A stretch of 64,000 nucleotides of DNA, from the NCBI GenBank assembly GCA_002414385.1, contig DHZH01000006.1:310001-374000 (forward strand), in the 5' to 3' direction. The DNA comes from Gammaproteobacteria bacterium UBA5109. Lineage in GTDB: Bacteria; Pseudomonadota; Gammaproteobacteria; Pseudomonadales; Pseudohongiellaceae. How positions within the stretch are numbered: the stretch's first letter is position 1; each line of letters starts with the position of its first letter. The notes under the pieces were generated by a model, which was given only the letters and a program-made list of their open reading frames with translations, ran no database searches and was not told the DNA's origin. This document shows, piece by piece, positions 46,910 through 56,110 of the stretch. Both the position numbers and the translations under genes were made by a program.

Positions 46910-47251
46910 ATGCGAGATTTAACAAACGAAGAAAAACAGCAATCACTAAAACGGGCTTTAACCTGCACAGGTGGTGCGCTCGATAGATGGAGCGCCAGAG
47001 CTGCTACAGGTCTGAATGATGCCGACATGGCAAAAGCGGTACGTTATGAACTGGGTATTTGCGGCGGTTCTGGTTGCAGCAATAGTATACGCCTTCATTA
47101 CGAAGGCGCTGGCTTAAAAGTATGGGCGGCATGGGAAATATTTATCCCTTCCTCTGAAGAGCCTATATTTCAGGGAGACGCCACCATTAAAGCCGCGCGG
47201 TGTTTGTTTGGCGTTAAGAACCCCAATGACGTGCAGCTCGATTTATTTTGA
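46910..47251 (+). CDS. Hypothetical protein downstream of ardA
   Basis: 113 residues from ATG 46910 with AAAGGG nine bases upstream. Segments RALTCTGGALDRWSARAATGLNDADMAKAVRYELG and CGGSGCSNSIRLHYEGAGLKVWAAWE are seen in small proteins beside antirestriction genes of plasmids and islands, but I cannot name the family. 34 bp after ardA, probably the same transcript. Confidence 0.7.
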   Translation: MRDLTNEEKQQSLKRALTCTGGALDRWSARAATGLNDADMAKAVRYELGICGGSGCSNSIRLHYEGAGLKVWAAWEIFIPSSEEPIFQGDATIKAARCLFGVKNPNDVQLDLF

Positions 47252-47330
47252 CCTATGGATTGAGCGCCAAAAATTCGCGCCGCCAAGCTTGGGGCTTGGC
47301 GGTAATGCTCGCTCTCAAATTGAGGCTGCG

Positions 47331-47657
47331 CTAATAAGGAAAAACGCCAAAAAACGGCATTTTGCTGTTTAATATCGCCTGAATATCTTCAGGCAAATAA
47401 ATCGTCGGATCGTCATAGCCGATCCGAATTTCAGAATTATTGCGCGGCATGAATTCCATGCCGTCTTTTTTGATAGAAAAAATGAGCGTGTTGTGCGCAA
47501 GCCAGCGCCCGTAACACACATCATAACCTTCGCTTTCAAGTAGTTCGGCGATTTCAGGCGTTTCAATTTTTCCGTCGCCGTCATCGTAGCCGAATTTTGA
47601 AAAGGCATGGCTCCAGTGGTAGCGGTTTCCGCAATGTTCGCATTTATCACAGGCCAT
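47331..47657 (-). CDS. Hypothetical protein with N-terminal zinc-ribbon-like motif
   Basis: 108 residues. The start MACDKCEHCGNRYHWSH has a CxxC..CxxC-like metal site. The rest (GYDVCYGRWLAHNTLIFSIKKDG, EIRIGYDDPTIYLPEDI) is a compact alpha/beta domain. It follows the relaxase gene by 14 bp in the same direction, so it belongs to the mobilization operon. Function unknown. Confidence 0.65.
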   Translation of the reverse strand: MACDKCEHCGNRYHWSHAFSKFGYDDGDGKIETPEIAELLESEGYDVCYGRWLAHNTLIFSIKKDGMEFMPRNNSEIRIGYDDPTIYLPEDIQAILNSKMPFFGVFPY

Positions 47658-47671
47658 GCCATTGTCCTTTC

Positions 47672-49009
47672 TTATATCTCAGGCTCAAAATCCATGCCTT
47701 TGTCATCATCACGTCTGTTTTGACGGTTTGGTGCGTTGGCATTTTGAGTGTTTTTGCTTTGTGTATTGGTTTTCGAGCGATGAGCGTGTTTTGATTTTTC
47801 GTTATGTTTGGCAACATGAGAAAGATCACGCACAAGCGCTTGGCGCTCTTTTTCTTGAGTGTCGTGCAGCAATTGGATTTGCGTTTGCAAGTTCTGGCGC
47901 TCGGTTAACTGTTTTTGAATCAGTTCTTCTTGCTGTTTACGATCCCGCAAATGTGCCTGCCACGCTTCTTGCTCATTGCGTTTTCGGGTTTTCCAGTAGC
48001 GGCCATTGAGCTTGTCCCAAATGCCCTTGAATCCTTTGCGGATTCTGGCGGATCGCTTCAATTCTTCAGCTTGCCAGCGTTTTTGCTGGTATTCCTTTAG
48101 ACTGGCGCGTACTGAGCGGTGTTCATTGGTCAGTTTGGCTTTATCCGCCAGCAGAGGCTTGAGCTTTTCATTGTGCACGCTGCGCAATTCATCCTTGTAA
48201 GAATCAAACAGCTTTGAAAGCTGGCCTTGTATGCCGTTTTTCACTTCCTGTACTGACGGCAAGTCCTTGGCGCTGCCAAGGCGCGCTTCTAGGGCTTTGG
48301 CTTTTTGCCCAAGCTGGCGCGTGAGTGAGTACACTTCACCATATACATCTAAAGCCACAAAACCGCGTTTATCGCCTTTGGCTAAAAAGTACCCTTTTTC
48401 ACGAAGCGCATGCTCGAAACTGGTTTTGGTGTCGGATATTGCCCAGCATTCCTGAAGCTCACTTTTTATAACCGAGGCTTTACGCCCAACGCGTTGCGCT
48501 TGCTGCCATTCGGCGCGGGTGAAGTTCAGTGGGTTTTTCTTGGTTTTGTCTTTGAAGCCTTCAGGCAGCTTCCAGCCATGTTCCAGATATAGGGATTTTG
48601 AAATATCATTGAGCTTAAGTTTTGGGTGCGAGATATTGACCGCCTTCATTTCGTCCGTATTGATGCGGCTCCAAACGCAGTGCGCATGGCGGCGGCCTTC
48701 CTTTTCATGGAAGACCACCACACGGGGCTGACCTTCAAGCCCCAGCTTTTGCTCCACGCGCTCCAGCGTTTTTTCAAAGGTCTCAATATCGACCTTTTCA
48801 TCTTGAGGCGGGTTCAGGCTCAGGGAATACATGAATTGCTTACACTTGGTTCCCTTGGATAGCGCATAGGCTTCATTCAATGCGCCAAGAACATCCTGTG
48901 CCATAAAGCCGCTCACCTCATGCACATTGACGTGCTCATTTTGCTCCCCGTTGAGCAGGTGAAGCGCCATTTGGCGACCACCAGCGCGTTGATTACCCTT
49001 GAGGATCAT
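47672..49009 (-). CDS. Relaxase/mobilization nuclease
   Basis: 445 residues from ATG 49009, chosen because GGAGG sits six bases upstream. The N-terminal relaxase domain has the metal-binding HAHCVWSRIN (His-x-His...) motif, preceded by VVVFHEKEGR. The C-terminal ~200 residues are a highly charged coiled coil (KQQEELIQKQLTERQNLQTQ). It nicks oriT and pilots the transferred strand. It overlaps mobC by 17 bp. Confidence 0.88.
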   Translation of the reverse strand: MILKGNQRAGGRQMALHLLNGEQNEHVNVHEVSGFMAQDVLGALNEAYALSKGTKCKQFMYSLSLNPPQDEKVDIETFEKTLERVEQKLGLEGQPRVVVFHEKEGRRHAHCVWSRINTDEMKAVNISHPKLKLNDISKSLYLEHGWKLPEGFKDKTKKNPLNFTRAEWQQAQRVGRKASVIKSELQECWAISDTKTSFEHALREKGYFLAKGDKRGFVALDVYGEVYSLTRQLGQKAKALEARLGSAKDLPSVQEVKNGIQGQLSKLFDSYKDELRSVHNEKLKPLLADKAKLTNEHRSVRASLKEYQQKRWQAEELKRSARIRKGFKGIWDKLNGRYWKTRKRNEQEAWQAHLRDRKQQEELIQKQLTERQNLQTQIQLLHDTQEKERQALVRDLSHVAKHNEKSKHAHRSKTNTQSKNTQNANAPNRQNRRDDDKGMDFEPEI

Positions 49010-49421
49010 CTTCATCCTCCTTATCTGGCTGGCTTTGGGGTTTTAGCCCTAGAGCTTTGATTAATGTGTCGCGCATCCACTGAATCGCCGTAACAGACTC
49101 ATTGAGTGATTCCACAACGTCATGATTGACGGGGAGAGAGCCAGAATTAGCCGCCTTGGCGAGCTGGTTAATATTGGCGCTAATGCGGGATTGGCCGAGC
49201 GCCCCAATGAGCTTGGCGATGGCCTTTTGATCAATATCAGCAGTTTCGCCACGAGTGCGCTTTTTGGGCATTTCGGGCATATCTTCTTTGAAGATCAGCC
49301 AGCGAATGTAAGCCGCCAGTGGTCTGCCTGCCGCTGCCGTCTCCAGCGCCTTGCGCTCTTCCTCGGTAAAACGCATGGAAAATGGAGGGGGATACTTGGT
49401 TTTAGGCGTTTTATCGACCAT
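48993..49421 (-). CDS. mobC: MobC-like relaxosome protein
   Basis: 142 residues from ATG 49421 (GGAGGGG at six bases). A ribbon-helix-helix-like N-terminus (PFSMRFTEEERKALETAAAGRPLAAYIR, in pieces) is followed by the MobC signature LIGALGQSRISANINQLAKAANSGSL. MobC opens oriT DNA for the relaxase. First gene of the minus-strand mobilization operon at the island's right edge. Confidence 0.88.
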   Translation of the reverse strand: MVDKTPKTKYPPPFSMRFTEEERKALETAAAGRPLAAYIRWLIFKEDMPEMPKKRTRGETADIDQKAIAKLIGALGQSRISANINQLAKAANSGSLPVNHDVVESLNESVTAIQWMRDTLIKALGLKPQSQPDKEDEDDPQG

Positions 49422-49542
49422 TTCAAGCCCCTCCACTTGTCAAAATGGGGCTTTCGCCGTTATACTCCGCGCCCTGTGAAGCGTGGGCTCCCTCTAAGCT
49501 AGATAGTAACGCGCTGATATGTGGTGGCTTAGAGGTGATATC

Positions 49543-49557
49543 AAGGGCATTTACCAG
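49543..49557 (-). other. oriT/nic-like sequence
   Basis: On the minus strand this reads CTGGTAAATGCCCTT, close to the nic region of the RSF1010/R1162 oriT (CCGGTAAATGCGCCCT, from memory). It lies 122 bp upstream of mobC, where oriT is expected. The usual inverted repeat next to nic is weak here. Confidence 0.4.
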
Positions 49558-49581
49558 CAGCTTAGACAGTGTTGGCAACCA

Positions 49582-49596
49582 GCCCCCGCTACCAAT
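49582..49596 (+). repeat. Right attachment repeat, innermost copy
   Basis: GCCCCCGCTACCAAT, identical to the end of the tRNA-fMet plus two bases at 15802-15816. It has no tRNA-like sequence in front of it, so it is a candidate attR core. Confidence 0.6.
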
Positions 49597-49640
49597 ATTA
49601 ATAGGTAGTAAAACTGGTGGTAATGGTAAGTAAAGAGGGG

Positions 49641-49708
<68 letters not shown>

Positions 49709-49744
49709 ATATTAAGTAGTAAAACTGGTGGTAATGGTTAATAA

Positions 49745-49819
49745 GGGTAATGAGCCCATCGGGCTCGACTCTTTATAAACCCGGGAAGGTAGTAGGCTCC
49801 TTCCCTGCCCCCGCTACCA
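49745..49819 (+). pseudogene. Degenerate initiator tRNA copy 2
   Basis: About 111 bp after copy 1 and sharing both the same anticodon-loop insertion and the spacer (AGTAGTAAAACTGGTGGTAATGG), so the two arose by tandem duplication. The T arm is further decayed (GTAGGCTCCTTCCCTGC). It abuts the native terminator and rimP, so it is the outermost right-hand boundary copy. Confidence 0.75.
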
Positions 49820-49825
49820 ATTTAG

Positions 49826-49849
49826 CAAAAGCCCCTGATGGGGCTTTTT
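49826..49849 (+). terminator. Rho-independent terminator between tRNA remnants and rimP
   Basis: AAAAGCCCC-TGAT-GGGGCTTTTT. Probably the original terminator of the initiator tRNA transcript, now 34 kb from its promoter. A second, shorter one (TGGGC-CTTGT-GCCCA with six T, 49879-49899) follows before rimP. Confidence 0.88.
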
Positions 49850-49921
49850 GTTAGGTGGTTTAGATAGAATGCTGGAAGTGGGCCTTGTGCCCATTTTTTG
49901 TTTCCGTTGCGGGTAAAGGTG

Positions 49922-50377
49922 ATGATCAATAGAGAAGCGCGATTAACGGCTTTGCTGACACCGCTTATTGACGCGATGGGATACCGCCTGTGGGGTATCG
50001 AATACATGGCTCAGGGCAAACACAGTTTACTGCGTGTTTACCTGGATAAGGATGGCGGAATAGACATAGAAGATTGTGCCCAGGCAAGCAGGCAGATTAG
50101 CAGCCTGCTGGATGTAGAGGATCCGATTAATGGTGAATATACTCTGGAAGTTTCTTCACCTGGTCTGGACAGAATTTTGTTTAATCTGGATCAGTTCAAA
50201 GAATATGCGGGATACCATGCTAAAGTCCGCCTGACCAGGAGCTTTGAAGGAAGACGCAACTTTAGTGGTCAGATAAAAGCAGTTGAAGACAATGAAGTAG
50301 TATTAATTATAGGGGAAGAGGAATTAACTCTGCCTTATGAATTAATCGAAAAAGCTAATTTAGTTTCGCAAATGTGA
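49922..50377 (+). CDS. rimP: Ribosome maturation factor RimP
   Basis: 151 residues from ATG 49922 (a GTG three bases earlier is possible), E. coli-like length. The signature LIDAMGYRLWGIEYMAQGKHSLLRVYLD and the segment ASRQISSLLDVEDPINGEYTLEVSSPGLDR identify RimP, needed for 30S maturation. First gene of the rimP-nusA-infB set, separated from its usual upstream tRNA-Met promoter by the island. Confidence 0.96.
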   Translation: MINREARLTALLTPLIDAMGYRLWGIEYMAQGKHSLLRVYLDKDGGIDIEDCAQASRQISSLLDVEDPINGEYTLEVSSPGLDRILFNLDQFKEYAGYHAKVRLTRSFEGRRNFSGQIKAVEDNEVVLIIGEEELTLPYELIEKANLVSQM

Positions 50378-50390
50378 AGGTAGCAAGATC

Positions 50391-51917
50391 ATGGGAAACA
50401 AAGACATTTTAATGGTAGCTGATGCCGTCTCTAATGAAAAAGGTGTTTCAAGAGACGTTATTTTTTCCGCTATTGAAGCAGCTCTGGCAACCGCGACGAA
50501 GAAACGCTATGTTGATGAGGAAGCTGAGTGTGAAGTGAACATTGACCGGGAAACCGGAGACTATGAAACCTATCGCGTATGGACCGTTGTGTCAGATGAT
50601 GAGTTGGCCATCCTTGGCTCAGAATTCACACTGGAAGAAGCTCATGAAAAAGATCCGAAATTGCAGGCAGGTGATGTCTGGAAGGAGAAAGTCGACAACG
50701 TAGAGTTTGGGCGCATAGCTGCACAAACTGCCAAACAGGTTATCGTACAGAAAGTACGAGAAGCCGAGCGTGAAATTGTTGTTAATGATTACGCTGATAA
50801 AGTTGGTGAACTGGTTACCGGCACTGTAAAAAAAGTTACCCGTGACAACATCATTGTTGATCTGGGCAATAATGCAGAAGGGCTGCTGCCACGTGAAAAT
50901 CTTATTCCCCGGGAAACTTTTCGAATCAATGATCGATTACGTGCATTGTTACTAGAAGTCCGCGAAGAATCCCGTGGGCCACAGCTCCTTTTGAGCCGTA
51001 CAGCTCCGGAGATGCTGACTGAATTATTCAAGATTGAAGTTCCGGAGATATCCGAGGAAATTATTGAAATCAAGGCAGCTGCCCGGGATCCTGGTTCACG
51101 TGCCAAGCTTTCCGTGAAAACCAATGATGGTCGTATTGACCCGGTTGGTGCCTGCGTCGGTATGCGTGGTTCGCGCGTCCAGGTTGTTTCCAATGAACTG
51201 GCCAATGAACGCATTGATATTATTCTGTGGGATGATAATCCGGCGCAGATGGTTATTAATGCCATGGCGCCTGCCCAGGTTGAATCAATCGTGGTTGATG
51301 AAGAATCACATACCATGGATGTCGCCGTGGCAGAAGATAACCTGGCCCAGGCAATCGGACGTAATGGCCAGAATGTCAGGCTCTGCAGTGAGCTGACTGG
51401 CTGGACCATCAATGTAATGAGTGAAGAACAGGCTGCTGAGAAGTTGCAGGAAGAATCAGCCAGTACTGTATCCAGCTTCATGGAAGCGCTTGATGTTGAT
51501 GAAGATGTCGCAGAAATTCTGGTACAGGAAGGCTTTGCCAGCCTGGAAGAAATTGCTTATGTCCCGCTGGAAGAAATTGCAGAAATTCAGGACTTTGATG
51601 AAGAGATTGCCGGTGAATTAAGAGCCAGGGCAAAAGATGCATTGCTGACCAAGGCAATTGCCAATGAAGAAGAATTAAGTAATGCCGGTATCAAGGAAGA
51701 CCTGCTTAACATGGATGGCATGGATAATGAGCTGGCCATGAGTCTGTCCAAGATTGGTGTCAAATCGATGGAAGATCTGGCAGAACTTGCCATTGATGAG
51801 TTAATGGAAATTAATGGCATGACTGAAGAGCGGGCTGGTGAATTGATCATGACTGCTCGTGCTCCCTGGTTTGAAGAAGAACAAGAAGAACAAGAAGAAA
51901 AGCAGGAAGAAAAGTAA
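50391..51917 (+). CDS. nusA: Transcription termination/antitermination factor NusA
   Basis: 508 residues. N-terminal RNAP-binding domain, S1 domain (VTGTVKKVTRDNIIVDLGNNAEG), two KH domains (PVGACVGMRGSRVQVVSNEL, AIGRNGQNVRLCSELTGW) and two C-terminal acidic repeats (LVQEGFASLEEIAYV, LSKIGVKSMEDLAEL). It ends in a Glu/Gln-rich tail. 13 bp after rimP. Confidence 0.98.
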   Translation: MGNKDILMVADAVSNEKGVSRDVIFSAIEAALATATKKRYVDEEAECEVNIDRETGDYETYRVWTVVSDDELAILGSEFTLEEAHEKDPKLQAGDVWKEKVDNVEFGRIAAQTAKQVIVQKVREAEREIVVNDYADKVGELVTGTVKKVTRDNIIVDLGNNAEGLLPRENLIPRETFRINDRLRALLLEVREESRGPQLLLSRTAPEMLTELFKIEVPEISEEIIEIKAAARDPGSRAKLSVKTNDGRIDPVGACVGMRGSRVQVVSNELANERIDIILWDDNPAQMVINAMAPAQVESIVVDEESHTMDVAVAEDNLAQAIGRNGQNVRLCSELTGWTINVMSEEQAAEKLQEESASTVSSFMEALDVDEDVAEILVQEGFASLEEIAYVPLEEIAEIQDFDEEIAGELRARAKDALLTKAIANEEELSNAGIKEDLLNMDGMDNELAMSLSKIGVKSMEDLAELAIDELMEINGMTEERAGELIMTARAPWFEEEQEEQEEKQEEK

Positions 51918-51976
51918 AAAGCATACTGAACATTCCGTTAGAAAAACTGTTCGAAAAGAATACATAGAGGAACTAA

Positions 51977-54481
51977 ATGGCTGATTTAACCATAGCACAA
52001 CTTGCTAAACTGGTTGGAGTTGAGGAGAAGCGTTTACTTGATCAGATCAAGGAAGCCGGTCTGCCTCAAACCAAAGCCAGTGACTCTATTTCTAATGATG
52101 AAAAAACCAAGTTGCTGATGTCTCTGAAAGGCAAGCATGGAGACGAAAGTTCTGAAAGCCCGAAACGCATTACCCTGAAAAGAAAAACAATAGGCACCCT
52201 GAAAAGTGCCGATAACCAGGGTCGTAGCAAATCGGTCAATGTGGAAGTCAGGAAAAAGCGCACCTACGTCAAGCGTAGTGTTGAAGAAGCAAAGCTGGAG
52301 GCGGAAAAAGCCCGGCTTGAAGAAGAAGCCCGATTAAAAGCTGAAGAAGAAGCCAGGGCAAAAGAAGAAAAGAAAAAAGCCGAGAGCGAAGCCAAGGCCA
52401 AGCCAGCCAGTAAATCAGAAAAAGCTCCAGACCTTGCTCCTCCAATTGATGCAGTGCCACCTGATGCTGCAGTTGAACCAAAACGAGACCTGAAAAAAGG
52501 CACCATCAAAAAAGAAAGCTTCCGTCAGGCTGAAGAAGAGGAACGTAAAAAAGCCAGCCCCAGACGCCGTGCCGGTGCCGCTGAGGGTCGCAAGTACAAC
52601 AAAATCCGTACTACCGATGATTTCATTCTGGATGGTGATGATGATTTTGCCGGTGGCGGACGTCGCCGTGGACCGCGCAAATTAAGTCATGGCCAGAAAG
52701 AACACAAGTTTGAAAAACCGACTGAGTTCATATCCCGCGAAATACAGGTGCCGGAAGCCATTACCGTTTCCGATCTGGCGCAGCGTATGTCTGTTAAAGG
52801 CGCTGATCTGGTCAAGGCGCTGATGAACATGGGGGTCATGGCAACGGTTAACCAGGTACTGGATCAGGATACCTCCATTTTGCTGGTTGAGGAAGTCGGA
52901 CATAAAGCCAAACCAATTTCTGACGATGCAATCGAGGAAGATCTGGTTGAATCTGTCAAATACGAAGGCGATGAAACACCACGGGCACCGGTTATTACTG
53001 TTATGGGGCACGTCGACCACGGTAAAACATCCCTGCTGGATTACATCCGGAAATCTTCCGTAACTGCAGGGGAAGCCGGGGGTATTACACAGCATATTGG
53101 CGCTTACCACGTGGAAACAGACCACGGCATGATTACTTTCCTTGATACGCCGGGTCATGCTGCGTTCAGTTCCATGCGATCCCGTGGTGCGCAGGCAACG
53201 GATATTGTGATCCTGGTTGTCGCTGCCGATGATGGAGCCAAACCGCAGACTGAGGAGGCTATTCAGCACGCCAAGGCCGCCGATGTGCCAATCGTGGTTG
53301 CCGTTAACAAAATCGATAAAGAAGGTGCGGACCCTGACCGGGTGAAAAACGAGCTCTCTGCCAAAGGTCTGGTACCGGATGACTGGGGTGGTGATAACCA
53401 GTTTGTAGAAGTATCCGCCCTGACCGGTGAAGGTATCCCCGAATTGCTTGAGGCTGTCTTGTTACAGGCAGAAATCCTGGAACTCAAAGCGGTCAGTGAT
53501 GGTCCGGCCAAAGGTGTGGTTATTGAATCTAGCCTGGATAAAGGACGCGGAGCAGTTGCGACCGTGCTGGTACAGAACGGCACACTGAATGTAGGTGATA
53601 CACTGCTGGTGGGCCATGAATACGGCCGCATCCGTGCCATGGTGGATGAAACCGGCAAGCAGGTGAAAAAGGCTGGACCATCCATTCCGGTTGAAATACT
53701 GGGACTTAACGGCACCCCTGATGCCGGTGATGAATTTGTTGTGGTGCAGGATGAGAAACGCGCCAAGGAAGTTGCCGAATTCCGCCGTAACAAGCAGCGC
53801 GATAACCAGATCGCCAAACAGCAAATGGCCAAAATGGAAGGCATGTTTGCCTCCATGGGTGATGAACTCAGTGTGCTGAATATTGTCCTGAAAACAGATG
53901 TCCGTGGCTCACTGGAAGCAATCACTTCTGCGCTGGAAGCCCTGGCAACGGAAGAGGTTACCGTTAACATTGTTGCATCCGGTGTCGGTGGTATTTCCGA
54001 AACGGACGCGCAACTGGCGCAGACATCCAATGCCAGCATCATTGGTTTCAATGTGCGTGCTGACAAAGCAGCCAAATCCCTGGTTGAGAATGAAGGCCTG
54101 GAGCTGCGCTACTACAGTGTCATCTATAACCTGATAGATGATGTGAAAGCGGTAATGAGCGGTCTGCTGGCACCGGACCTGCAGGAAGAAATTCTCGGAG
54201 TTGCCGAAGTGCGGGAAATTTTCACCTCACCCAAATTTGGTGACATTGCCGGTAGTATGGTTGTCGAGGGAACGGTTTATCGTAATAAACCAATCCGGGT
54301 GCTGCGAGACGATGTGGTGATTTACGAAGGTGAACTGGAATCCCTGCGACGTTTCAAGGATGAAGCCAATGAAGTTCGTAATGGCATGGAATGTGGTATC
54401 GGGGTGAAGAATTACACGGATGTGAAAGTTGGCGACAAGATTGAAGTATACGAAACCAAAGAAGTCGCGAGGTCTTTGTAA
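51977..54481 (+). CDS. infB: Translation initiation factor IF-2
   Basis: 834 residues. N-terminal IF2N domain (TIAQLAKLVGVEEKRLLDQIKE), a long charged Lys/Glu/Ala linker, a second IF2N (ITVSDLAQRMSVKGADLVKAL), then the GTPase domain with G1 GHVDHGKTSLL, G3 DTPGH and G4 NKID, and C-terminal beta-barrel domains. It places initiator tRNA on the 30S subunit, whose gene lies just across the island. Confidence 0.98.
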   Translation: MADLTIAQLAKLVGVEEKRLLDQIKEAGLPQTKASDSISNDEKTKLLMSLKGKHGDESSESPKRITLKRKTIGTLKSADNQGRSKSVNVEVRKKRTYVKRSVEEAKLEAEKARLEEEARLKAEEEARAKEEKKKAESEAKAKPASKSEKAPDLAPPIDAVPPDAAVEPKRDLKKGTIKKESFRQAEEEERKKASPRRRAGAAEGRKYNKIRTTDDFILDGDDDFAGGGRRRGPRKLSHGQKEHKFEKPTEFISREIQVPEAITVSDLAQRMSVKGADLVKALMNMGVMATVNQVLDQDTSILLVEEVGHKAKPISDDAIEEDLVESVKYEGDETPRAPVITVMGHVDHGKTSLLDYIRKSSVTAGEAGGITQHIGAYHVETDHGMITFLDTPGHAAFSSMRSRGAQATDIVILVVAADDGAKPQTEEAIQHAKAADVPIVVAVNKIDKEGADPDRVKNELSAKGLVPDDWGGDNQFVEVSALTGEGIPELLEAVLLQAEILELKAVSDGPAKGVVIESSLDKGRGAVATVLVQNGTLNVGDTLLVGHEYGRIRAMVDETGKQVKKAGPSIPVEILGLNGTPDAGDEFVVVQDEKRAKEVAEFRRNKQRDNQIAKQQMAKMEGMFASMGDELSVLNIVLKTDVRGSLEAITSALEALATEEVTVNIVASGVGGISETDAQLAQTSNASIIGFNVRADKAAKSLVENEGLELRYYSVIYNLIDDVKAVMSGLLAPDLQEEILGVAEVREIFTSPKFGDIAGSMVVEGTVYRNKPIRVLRDDVVIYEGELESLRRFKDEANEVRNGMECGIGVKNYTDVKVGDKIEVYETKEVARSL

Positions 54482-54700
54482 AGAAGCTACTGCGCTTCGC
54501 CTCATTCTGCCTGCGCTCTTAACGCTTCTCGCTATTTAAGGTTTTCTGGCGACGCTTCAATTAGTGATGTCGTTTGTATGGCTTCTCGACATTAAAGATA
54601 AGCTTATGACATTTCACCGAGTTTGGTGTTGCTTAGCATACGACGTTATTCCAATAAAGTGTTAGGCTCACAGAGCAAAGGTTTTATTTCAGAAAATATC

Positions 54701-55069
54701 ATGCCCCGAACCTCCAACCGCAAAGATAAAATCGTCGATCTTCTGAAGAAGGAGCTGGCCCTGCTGATTCAGACGGAAATTCGTGATCCGCGTGTTGGCA
54801 TGGTTTCCGTAACGGCTGCGAAAGTGAGCCGGGACCTGGCTTATGCGGATATTTTTGTTACCTTCCTGGGGAAAAATACAGATGAGGAAATTGCCGAAAG
54901 CCTGCATGCACTGAACAGTGCCTCAGGGTATTTACGTTCCCTGCTGGCAAAAAGTGTCAATCTTCGTAACACGCCGAAGCTGACTTTTAACTATGATGAC
55001 AGTGCGGTCCGTGGTATGCATCTGTCACAGTTAATTGACAAAGCTGTCGCCAGCGATAAAAAAGATTAG
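54701..55069 (+). CDS. rbfA: Ribosome-binding factor A
   Basis: 122 residues from ATG 54701 (MPRTSNRKDKI), the natural family start; the frame is open upstream. KH-like fold with DPRVGMVSVTAAKVSRDLAYADIFVTF and LRNTPKLTFNYDDS. It helps 16S rRNA 5' end maturation in the cold. The 219-bp gap from infB is longer than usual and holds no gene I can see. Confidence 0.95.
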   Translation: MPRTSNRKDKIVDLLKKELALLIQTEIRDPRVGMVSVTAAKVSRDLAYADIFVTFLGKNTDEEIAESLHALNSASGYLRSLLAKSVNLRNTPKLTFNYDDSAVRGMHLSQLIDKAVASDKKD

Positions 55070-55070
55070 T

Positions 55071-55979
55071 ATGGCAAAGCGCAAGGGCAGGCAGATTTCC
55101 GGCATTCTGGTGCTGGATAAAGCTGAAGGGCTGACTTCCAATCGCGCTCTGCAACAGGCCAAAAGACTGTTTGATGCCGCCAAGGCAGGTCACACAGGCA
55201 GCCTTGATCCGCTTGCCACCGGTGTATTGCCTCTGTGCTTTGGTGAGGCGACCAAAATTTCCCAGTTCCTGCTTGATTCTGACAAGGCCTACCAGACTGT
55301 AATCAAACTCGGGGTGCGAACCGATACCGGAGACTCCCAGGGAGAGATTATTGCCAGCGCTACGGTGGGTGAACTGCAACGAGAGCAACTGGAGCAAGCG
55401 CTGGAGGGTTTTCGCGGCGAAATTGAGCAGCTTCCTTCCATGTATTCAGCGCTCAAACATCAGGGAACTCCACTTTATAAACTTGCCAGACAGGGTAAAA
55501 CAGTCGAGCGCAAACGTCGCAAGGTGATGATTCATCATCTGGACTTACTCGATTTTCAGTCAGATGAAATTACACTCCATGTATCCTGCAGCAAAGGCAC
55601 TTATATTCGCACACTGGCCGATGATCTGGGTGAACGGCTCGGAACTGGCGCGCACGTCATTGCCTTGCGCCGTACTCAGGCCGGCCCATTTGGCCTGGCC
55701 AATGCCCTGACACTGGAAGCCTTGCAGAAAGCCCTGGATGAAGGGGGCAATGCAGCAATTGATGCTTTGCTGATCCCGGCAGATCAGGCTATCGGGCATT
55801 TACCTGAAGTCAGGCTGACGGCGGATACCGCTGAATTTGTTATGCAGGGGCAGGCAGTCATCACCCGACATGCCCCGACACAGGGTGAAGTCCGTCTTTA
55901 CAGTGAAAATGATTTTATCGGCATCGGTGAAATCCTGGATGATGGCAGGGTAGCCCCACGCCGACTGTTCCTTCCCTGA
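55071..55979 (+). CDS. truB: tRNA pseudouridine55 synthase
   Basis: 302 residues from ATG 55071, one base after the rbfA stop. Signature GHTGSLDPLATGVLPLCFGEATK contains the catalytic Asp; the later SCSKGTYIRTLADDLG and a C-terminal PUA-like domain are present. It makes the universal pseudouridine 55 in the tRNA T loop. Confidence 0.97.
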   Translation: MAKRKGRQISGILVLDKAEGLTSNRALQQAKRLFDAAKAGHTGSLDPLATGVLPLCFGEATKISQFLLDSDKAYQTVIKLGVRTDTGDSQGEIIASATVGELQREQLEQALEGFRGEIEQLPSMYSALKHQGTPLYKLARQGKTVERKRRKVMIHHLDLLDFQSDEITLHVSCSKGTYIRTLADDLGERLGTGAHVIALRRTQAGPFGLANALTLEALQKALDEGGNAAIDALLIPADQAIGHLPEVRLTADTAEFVMQGQAVITRHAPTQGEVRLYSENDFIGIGEILDDGRVAPRRLFLP

Positions 55980-56110
55980 ATCCTGCTGTTTGTCTGATGT
56001 GTTCTTTCTGGAGATTGGTTTCCGGGTAGTGTAATTTATTGTCCCCGGAAACAGTGCCGGTACTGTCCGGGCCAAATTTACTATTCTAGAGCAAAAAAAG
56101 AGAGACAATT

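Noticed and set aside
47672..48862. Several plus-strand frames of 60-117 codons opposite the relaxase gene
   Set aside because: Shadows of the long coiled-coil coding region; none has a ribosome site or domain.
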